Shown in pieces: positions 38,449 to 43,753 of a stretch of DNA of 43,753 bases. The stretch spans positions 1-43,753 of the forward strand of contig DCTZ01000016.1 in the NCBI GenBank assembly GCA_002329485.1, given 5' to 3'. This DNA is from Caryophanales bacterium UBA1427. GTDB taxonomy: Bacteria > Bacillota_I > Bacilli_A > ML615J-28 > CAG-313. The notes beneath the pieces were generated by a model. That model searched no databases and was not told the DNA's origin. It worked only from the letters and a program-made list of their open reading frames with translations. The translations under genes and the position numbers were made by a program. Within the stretch, counting starts at the first letter, position 1; each line of letters starts with the position of its first letter.

Positions 38449-39825
38449 ATGGATAAACTTAAACTAATACCCCAACTAGATCCTGGTTTTCAACCGATGA
38501 GTGTTGTTTTGCGTTCGTTTCGCAGACAAGTAGCACAAGACAAAGCAAAAGAAAAAATGGCCATTTGCGTGGAAAGACAAGGTGGATATCGTTATCGCTA
38601 TGATATGGATATCCTTGGCGTCAACGAACAAACGCTGGAAACTAATGTTGCAATCATTGAACGCCTTATCAAAAGTATTTTATGGGTTGTCGGCGGATAT
38701 AAAATTTATTTGGGCGGTAACCCGATGGTTACCGAAAAACTAAAAGCCATCTTCAGCAAAGACGGCATGCGCAAATTCGATGTCGAATTTATGAGCAAAG
38801 TTTATCGCGAACCGTTCGAAGTCATTACCACCACGATTGACAAAGTTCCGACCGAAGTCAAAGCTTCCATTAAAATCGGGGGCAATTTGGACGGCTATCG
38901 GATTGGTTTTGATGCGGGAGGATCGGACCGTAAGGTCAGCGCGGTCGTCAACGGCGAAGCGATTTACAGCGAAGAAGTCGTTTGGCATCCGAAACTCCAA
39001 ACCGATCCCGATTACCATTATCAAGGAATTCTTGACAGTTTTAAACGGGCTGCTTCCAAGATGCCGCGCGTGGATGCGATTGGCGTTAGCAGCGCCGGTA
39101 TTTATATCAACAACGAAGTCCGGGTAGCATCGCTTTTCATCAATGTTCCGGAAGATGTCTTTAACGCCAAAGCCCGCGACGTTTACATCCGTGCCGCCAA
39201 AGAAATCGGCGAGGTACCGCTTGAAGTGGCGAACGACGGCGACGTGACCGCTTTAGCCGGTGCCATGGAACTGAAAGATACCAATGTCTTGGGAATTGCC
39301 ATGGGGACCAGCGAAGCTGCTGGCTACATCAACGAAGAAGGCAACCTCATGGGTTGGCTGAGCGAACTCGCTTTTGTTCCGGTCGACTTCAACAAAGAAG
39401 CGATGGTCGACGAATGGAGCGGAGACTACGGCTGCGGAGTCAAGTACTTCAGTCAGGATGCGGTCATTAAATTGGCACCTAGAGCAGGCATTGCCTTGGA
39501 CGAAAAGCTGTCGCCGGCCGAAAAACTCAAAGTCGTTCAGGGTTTAATGAAAGAGGGCGACGAACGCGCCAAAGCGATTTACGAAACAATCGGTATTTAT
39601 TTGGGTTATGCTTTGGCCTATTACAGCGAATTTTATCAAATCAAGCATCTGTTATTGCTCGGAAGAGTAACCAGCGGTGACGGGGGATTAATAATAGTGG
39701 AAAAAGCCAAAGAAGTGCTTGTCAGCGAATTCCCTGAATACCAAAATATTTTGATCCACATGCCGGACGAAAACAGCCGTCGGGTCGGACAAAGTATTGC
39801 CGCCGCAAGCCTCCCTAAAGCCTAG
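38449..39825 (+). CDS. ROK-family sugar kinase-like protein
   Basis: ATG 38449 follows AAGGAGGAG and gives 458 residues; typical ROK kinases have ~300. The N-terminal ~150 residues are extra and of unknown fold. From ~155 on: GYRIGFDAGGSDRKVSAVV (phosphate-1 loop), a GVSSAGIYINN segment, LEVANDGDVTALAGAM (catalytic Asp in NDGD), IAMGTSEAAGYINEEG and a LLLLGRVTSGDGG loop. The CxCGxxGCxE zinc motif of standard ROK proteins is absent, replaced by GDYGCGVKYF. Substrate unknown. Confidence 0.82.
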   Translation: MDKLKLIPQLDPGFQPMSVVLRSFRRQVAQDKAKEKMAICVERQGGYRYRYDMDILGVNEQTLETNVAIIERLIKSILWVVGGYKIYLGGNPMVTEKLKAIFSKDGMRKFDVEFMSKVYREPFEVITTTIDKVPTEVKASIKIGGNLDGYRIGFDAGGSDRKVSAVVNGEAIYSEEVVWHPKLQTDPDYHYQGILDSFKRAASKMPRVDAIGVSSAGIYINNEVRVASLFINVPEDVFNAKARDVYIRAAKEIGEVPLEVANDGDVTALAGAMELKDTNVLGIAMGTSEAAGYINEEGNLMGWLSELAFVPVDFNKEAMVDEWSGDYGCGVKYFSQDAVIKLAPRAGIALDEKLSPAEKLKVVQGLMKEGDERAKAIYETIGIYLGYALAYYSEFYQIKHLLLLGRVTSGDGGLIIVEKAKEVLVSEFPEYQNILIHMPDENSRRVGQSIAAASLPKA

Positions 39826-39848
39826 AAAGAGTCAGACCAGTATATTTT

Positions 39849-40484
39849 ATGAAAAAAGCTATTTTGTTAAATGACAATGTATTTATGGGAAACACTTATG
39901 TTGTAGGGGATGAAACAAGAGCCATTGTAATCGATCCGGCTTGCGAGGTAACCAAAATCGTCAAAGCGCTCAAAAAACGCACGCTATTGGGTGTGTTTTT
40001 GACCCATGCGCATTACGACCATTTCCGGACCTTAAGAGAGTTGTTGGACAAATATCCCGAGGTTAAATGCTATTTGCACAAATTAGCTTATTACAAATTG
40101 GATGATCCCAACAAACATCACGGATTGTATTACGGGGGAGCAGCCCGAAACCGTTTTGATCCGGACCGGACGCAATTTATCCACGACAAAGACTTATTGA
40201 CCATGGCGGACGGTTTCGAAGTAGGGGTTTTGGAAACCCCGGGACATACCGATTGCTCGGTTTCCTTAATCATCGACGATATGCTTTTTTCGGGCGATAC
40301 TCTGTTTAAAAATACGGTCGGTCGAAGCGATCTTCCGACAGGCGATCAGTTCCAATTGACCAAAAGCGTCAATCGCTTACTTGCGCTCGATGGAAACCTT
40401 TGGGTATATCCGGGGCATGACGAAGCGACTACTTTGGAAGAAGAGCGTAACGGTAATCCGTTTGCCAAAATATCCAAAAGATAA
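39849..40484 (+). CDS. MBL-fold metallohydrolase (glyoxalase II-like)
   Basis: The 211-residue protein has the metallo-beta-lactamase fold: THAHYDHF (HxHxDH), TPGHTDCSVSL (third His), FSGDTLF (bridging Asp) and YPGHDEATTLEEER (last His), a full binuclear set. It resembles YqgX-type glyoxalase II-like enzymes. It follows the ROK gene by 23 nt, with no good ribosome site. A terminator follows. Confidence 0.9.
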   Translation: MKKAILLNDNVFMGNTYVVGDETRAIVIDPACEVTKIVKALKKRTLLGVFLTHAHYDHFRTLRELLDKYPEVKCYLHKLAYYKLDDPNKHHGLYYGGAARNRFDPDRTQFIHDKDLLTMADGFEVGVLETPGHTDCSVSLIIDDMLFSGDTLFKNTVGRSDLPTGDQFQLTKSVNRLLALDGNLWVYPGHDEATTLEEERNGNPFAKISKR

Positions 40485-40502
40485 TTATCGGATTTTAAGA
40501 TT

Positions 40503-40537
40503 AAAGGAAAAACAGGACGATTGTTTTTCCTTTTTTT
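40503..40537 (+). terminator. Rho-independent terminator
   Basis: AAAGGAAAAACA (40503-40514) / TGTTTTTCCTTT (40522-40533), perfect 12-bp stem with T tail. Confidence 0.9.
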
Positions 40538-40582
40538 GATACATAAAAAAGAATAGAAAAGGTATAATAATACTGAAAAAAA

Positions 40583-40625
40583 TTAGCACTAAACGCTTGA
40601 CATTGCTAACACAAATGAGTATAAT
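40583..40625 (+). promoter_or_regulatory. hrcA promoter with degenerate CIRCE operator
   Basis: TTGACA (40597-40602), 17 bp, TATAAT (40620-40625), all consensus. Overlapping is TTAGCACTA-N9-CATTGCTAA (40583-40609), which matches CIRCE (TTAGCACTC-N9-GAGTGCTAA) at 8/9 and 7/9 positions with exact spacing. HrcA should repress from it. Confidence 0.85.
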
Positions 40626-40666
40626 AAATTACGTACGAAAAAAATGCCAGAAAGGAGCGATATGAT

Positions 40667-41677
40667 TTGTTGTCAGAACGCCAAATAATGGTTTTGAAAG
40701 CCATCGTCGAAGAATATGTCAGTACCAATGAACCGGTTGGTTCGCGGACGCTTTCCAAACGTCCCGATTTGCCGTTTTCCCCGGCTACGATTCGGAACGA
40801 TATGGCCGATTTGGAAGAAATGGGCTACTTGGAAAAAACCCACACTTCCAGCGGACGGATTCCTTCGGAAGCGGGATATCGGTTGTATGTCGAACAAATC
40901 ATGAAAGAAAAACAAAAGCAGGAAGTTGCCTTTCCGATGCTTGACCAAATTTTCAGTCAGGCCAATATTACGCGCCAGGAAGCAATCCGAGAATCGCTTG
41001 ATTTGGTGGCGGATCTGACGAATTATGCGGCAGTGGCATTGGGACAGTCCGCGGAACATTCGCGAATTAAGAAATTGGAGTTTATTTCGCTACAAGAACG
41101 GTTTGCGATTATTCTGATGGTAACCGACCAAGGTTATGTGGAATCGAAAAAGATTATGCTTCCTGAAGGCATTAGTATCAAAGAAGTTGAACGCGTTGTT
41201 AAAGTCTTAGACGAATTATTGCATGATGTGATGATTACGGAAATCGAACTGCGTTTGAAAGAAGCATCCCAAAACGAAGAAATTCGCGATTTCCTTTGCT
41301 ATCGCGAAGAATTGATTGCGGCATTTGTCAATGCCTTTGTGGAAATGGCTTCCAACAAATATCATATTGCGGGAAAGACCAATATTTTGGAACTGCCGGA
41401 ATTCCAGGACGTCAAGAAGGCACGCGAGCTGTTTGAGGCGATTGAGAATAAGGAAATCTTTAAAGTCATCAGACTGGATAATTCCGGAATAACGGTTCGG
41501 ATTGGTCAGGAAAACGAAATCAAAGCAATGCAAAACTGTACCGTCATAACGGTACCTTATACCAGTGCTTCAGGTGATCGCGGTGCGATATCGGTGATTG
41601 GTCCGACAAGGATGCAATATGACAAAGTGATTCCGATTTTAGAATACATTGCGTCAAACATCAAAAAAATCGTATAA
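40667..41677 (+). CDS. hrcA: Heat-inducible transcription repressor HrcA
   Basis: TTG at 40667 (or the next TTG) lies 9 nt after AAAGGAG; the ATG at 40662 is out of frame. The 336-residue protein has the HrcA winged helix (LKAIVEEYVSTNEPVGSRTLS, SPATIRNDMADLEEMGYL, HTSSGRIPSEAGYR) and a C-terminal region with TVITVPY, GAISVIGPTRMQYDKVIP. It represses the dnaK operon through CIRCE and needs GroEL for stability. Confidence 0.96.
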   Translation: MLSERQIMVLKAIVEEYVSTNEPVGSRTLSKRPDLPFSPATIRNDMADLEEMGYLEKTHTSSGRIPSEAGYRLYVEQIMKEKQKQEVAFPMLDQIFSQANITRQEAIRESLDLVADLTNYAAVALGQSAEHSRIKKLEFISLQERFAIILMVTDQGYVESKKIMLPEGISIKEVERVVKVLDELLHDVMITEIELRLKEASQNEEIRDFLCYREELIAAFVNAFVEMASNKYHIAGKTNILELPEFQDVKKARELFEAIENKEIFKVIRLDNSGITVRIGQENEIKAMQNCTVITVPYTSASGDRGAISVIGPTRMQYDKVIPILEYIASNIKKIV

Positions 41678-41707
41678 AACCAACGTGTACGCTAAAGGAG
41701 GAAAACA

Positions 41708-42397
41708 ATGAGTGAATTTAATCGCTATCGCGAAGAAGAAAAAGAGCAAGAGCAACAGGAACAAGAAAACGCAAGCGAAGCGTTAGCAAAAGAGGAGGGC
41801 GACCAACCAACTGATTCCCATGATTCATGTTGCGAAAAATGCCAATCGGAAGCAAGCGAAGAATGCGCTTGCCAACAGAAAGAAGACGAATTGGCCGTAT
41901 GTCAAGCCGAAATAGCTAAATTAAAAGAGGAAATTGCGCAACTGAACGATCAATTGTTGAGAAATCGGGCGGAACTGGAAAATTTCAAACGCCGTACCAA
42001 CGAAGAACGGATTCGGGAAAGAAAATATGCTTTGCAGTCTTTCTTTGCCGATTTTATCCACATCACCGATATTTTCAACAAAGCTGTGCAAACCGAAACC
42101 GATGACGAGAAACTCAAGAAATTCTTAGCCGGGTTTCAACTCATCAATACGCAAATTCAAACTTTGATGGCGCAATACGGGGTTAAACCGATTGAAGCCA
42201 AAAACCAAAAATTTGACCCAAATTTGCATTCGGCAGCCGAAACTGTTTGGGTTGAAGGCGTAGATGAAGATGTAATCGTCGAAGAAATTATTACCGGTTA
42301 CATGTACAAAGATCGGATTCTGCGTCCAAGTATTGTAAAAGTAAATAAAGCTAGTGCCAAATCAATTGAAGAGAAGGAGGAAAAGAACAATGGGTAA
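41708..42397 (+). CDS. grpE: Nucleotide exchange factor GrpE, Cys-rich N terminus
   Basis: The 229-residue protein shows the GrpE core: coiled coil ELAVCQAEIAKLKEEIAQLN, ENFKRRTNEERIRERKYA, DIFNKAV and VDEDVIVEEIITGYMYKDRILRPSIVKV. The N-terminal ~65 residues are acidic and have six Cys (C41, C42, C45, C53, C55, C65), which is unusual for GrpE. It overlaps dnaK by 9 nt and has a strong ribosome site (AAAGGAGG). Confidence 0.95.
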   Translation: MSEFNRYREEEKEQEQQEQENASEALAKEEGDQPTDSHDSCCEKCQSEASEECACQQKEDELAVCQAEIAKLKEEIAQLNDQLLRNRAELENFKRRTNEERIRERKYALQSFFADFIHITDIFNKAVQTETDDEKLKKFLAGFQLINTQIQTLMAQYGVKPIEAKNQKFDPNLHSAAETVWVEGVDEDVIVEEIITGYMYKDRILRPSIVKVNKASAKSIEEKEEKNNG

Positions 42398-43753
42398 AAT
42401 TATCGGAATTGACTTAGGTACAACCAATTCATGTGTTGCAGTTATGGAAGGGGGCGACCCTAAAGTTATAGCCAACTCAGAAGGTTCCAGAACTACACCA
42501 TCGGTAGTAGCCTTCAAAGACGGGGAAATAATCGTTGGCGATAGTGCCCGCCGTCAGGCTGTTACCAATCCTAACACCATTTATTCCATCAAACGGAAAA
42601 TGGGAACCAATCAAAAAGTAAAAGTAAATGATAAAGAGTATACTCCGCAGGAAATTTCCGCAATGATCCTGCAAAACCTTAAGGCTACGGCCGAAGCTTA
42701 CCTTGGCGAAAAGGTCACCGAAGCGGTTATTACGGTTCCGGCTTATTTTAACGATGCGGAACGTCAAGCCACCAAAGATGCGGGACGGATTGCCGGACTG
42801 GACGTTAAACGGATTATCAACGAACCGACAGCTGCCGCATTGGCTTACGGTATCGATAAACTCAACAAAGAACAAACCGTTTTGGTTTATGACCTTGGCG
42901 GCGGTACCTTTGATGTCTCGGTATTGCAACTTGCCGACGGTACTTTTGAAGTTTTGGCGACAGCCGGAAACAACCGCTTAGGCGGTGACGACTTCGACCA
43001 ATTAGTCGTCAATTATTTGATTGAAGAATTCCAGAAAAAGGAAGGCGTTGACCTTTCGAAAAATAAGACTGCACTCTTTAGATTGAGAGAAGCTGCCGAA
43101 AAAGCCAAGAAAGAATTAAGCGGTGTAACCAAAACCGAAATCAATTTACCTTTCATCGGCGCCAACCAAAACTATGAACCGGTACACCTCAATTTAAGCT
43201 TAACCAGAGCAAAATTCGAAGAATTGATTACCCCTTTGATCGAATCGACCAAGGTTCAGGTTCGTCAGGCCTTGAAAGATGCCAAGATTACCGCAAACGA
43301 TCTTGACCAGGTCTTGTTGGTCGGCGGATCTACCCGGATTCCTGCCGTTCAGGAATTAGTCCGTCGCGAACTCGGCAAAGAACCGAACCGCAGTATCAAC
43401 CCTGACGAAGTTGTGGCCATGGGTGCCGCAATCCAAGGCGGTGTGCTTGCCGGTGAAGTAAAAGACGTTTTGTTGCTCGACGTTACTCCGCTCAGCCTCG
43501 GTATCGAAACCTTGGGCGGCGTCGCAACCAAATTGATTGAACGCAATACCACCATCCCGACTTCGAAATCGCAAATCTTCTCGACGGCGACCGATAACCA
43601 AACAGCTGTTGACATTCACGTTGTTCAGGGCGAACGTCCGATGGCCAGCGACAACAAATCTCTCGGCCGTTTCCAACTGACCGGTATTCCGCCTGCCCCA
43701 CGGGGTGTTCCGCAAATCGAAGTTAAGTTCGATATCGATGCCAACGGTATCGT
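42389..43753 (+). CDS. dnaK: Molecular chaperone DnaK (Hsp70), 3' truncated by the window
   Basis: From ATG 42389 (AGAAGGAGG upstream) 455 codons are open to the right edge. GIDLGTTNSCVAV, DLGGGTFDVSVL, LVGGSTRIPAVQ and IETLGGVATKLIERNTTIP are all standard DnaK ATPase and substrate-domain segments. The ~24-residue insertion of Gram-negative DnaK after the phosphate loop is absent, consistent with a Firmicute. dnaJ is expected beyond the edge. Confidence 0.98.

Noticed and set aside
1..43753. CRISPR arrays, insertion sequences, prophage, tRNA or rRNA genes
   Set aside because: No regular repeat-spacer array, transposase, phage structural gene or RNA-gene signature was seen on reading both strands.

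Overview
The window is a dense stretch of a low-to-moderate-GC Gram-positive (Bacillota) chromosome. Evidence: strong Shine-Dalgarno sites, sigma-A-type promoters (TTGACA/TATAAT), many rho-independent terminators, a Firmicutes-type hrcA-grpE-dnaK operon that runs off the right edge, a Bacillus-like trmR-U32-U32-greA-mtnN block and a Bacillus-like yqeG-yqeH-yqeK-rsfS block. TGA is used as a normal stop (for example at 29530-29532 and 31335-31337), so this is not a Mycoplasma-type code. The overall character (small GTPases, secreted EndA nuclease with a bacterial Ig domain, TMEM164-like protein, DUF3784, DUF1461) suits a Bacilli lineage near Erysipelotrichia/Haloplasma/Izemoplasma; this placement is an inference.

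Layout. 1-8.2 kb: accessory genes on the + strand (secreted nuclease, YwaF-like membrane protein, two methyltransferases, a C69/secernin-type hydrolase, a CHAP-fold protein overlapping an HTH-ADP-ribosylglycohydrolase fusion), with a deletion scar near 4.46 kb where two divergent genes both lost their 5' halves. 8.2-13.5 kb: a small membrane protein, an OmpR-type two-component system with a TTTAAG-N5-TTTAAG box directly downstream, a methyltransferase, a membrane-anchored S33-like hydrolase and small membrane proteins. 13.5-21.3 kb: polyamine-type GNAT, a collagen-like protein, a fused ABC ATPase/permease, an SDR, two decayed genes, a TipA-type MerR regulator with a textbook 19-bp-spacer promoter, and ferritin. 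21.3-26.6 kb: P-loop kinase-like protein, upp, pit plus its DUF47 partner, and an overlapping gmk-like/DUF1461/DUF45 operon. 26.7-32.0 kb: HTH-TPR regulator, trmR, two U32 (TrhP-type) proteins, greA, mtnN. 32.0-38.3 kb: sigK-like sigma factor (minus), yqeGHK-rsfS and a YmxH-like PRC protein (plus), then a minus-strand pair of a GT2 glycosyltransferase and a GerQ-DD-carboxypeptidase fusion. 38.4-43.75 kb: ROK protein, MBL hydrolase, hrcA-grpE-dnaK.

The most striking signal is a sporulation-flavoured set: (i) a 363-residue protein that joins a GerQ spore-coat domain to a complete S11 D-Ala-D-Ala carboxypeptidase, with no signal peptide; (ii) a sigma factor resembling SigK that keeps a hydrophobic pro-sequence-like N terminus; (iii) a YmxH-like PRC-barrel protein behind a promoter resembling the sigma-E consensus; (iv) a signal-less collagen-like protein of BclA-like architecture. 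Together they suggest an endospore-forming organism with an unusual way of tethering a peptidoglycan hydrolase to the spore coat. The GerQ-S11 fusion is the best candidate for something undescribed. No rRNA, tRNA, CRISPR array, IS element or prophage was recognised, and no gene-free stretch exceeds 300 bases.
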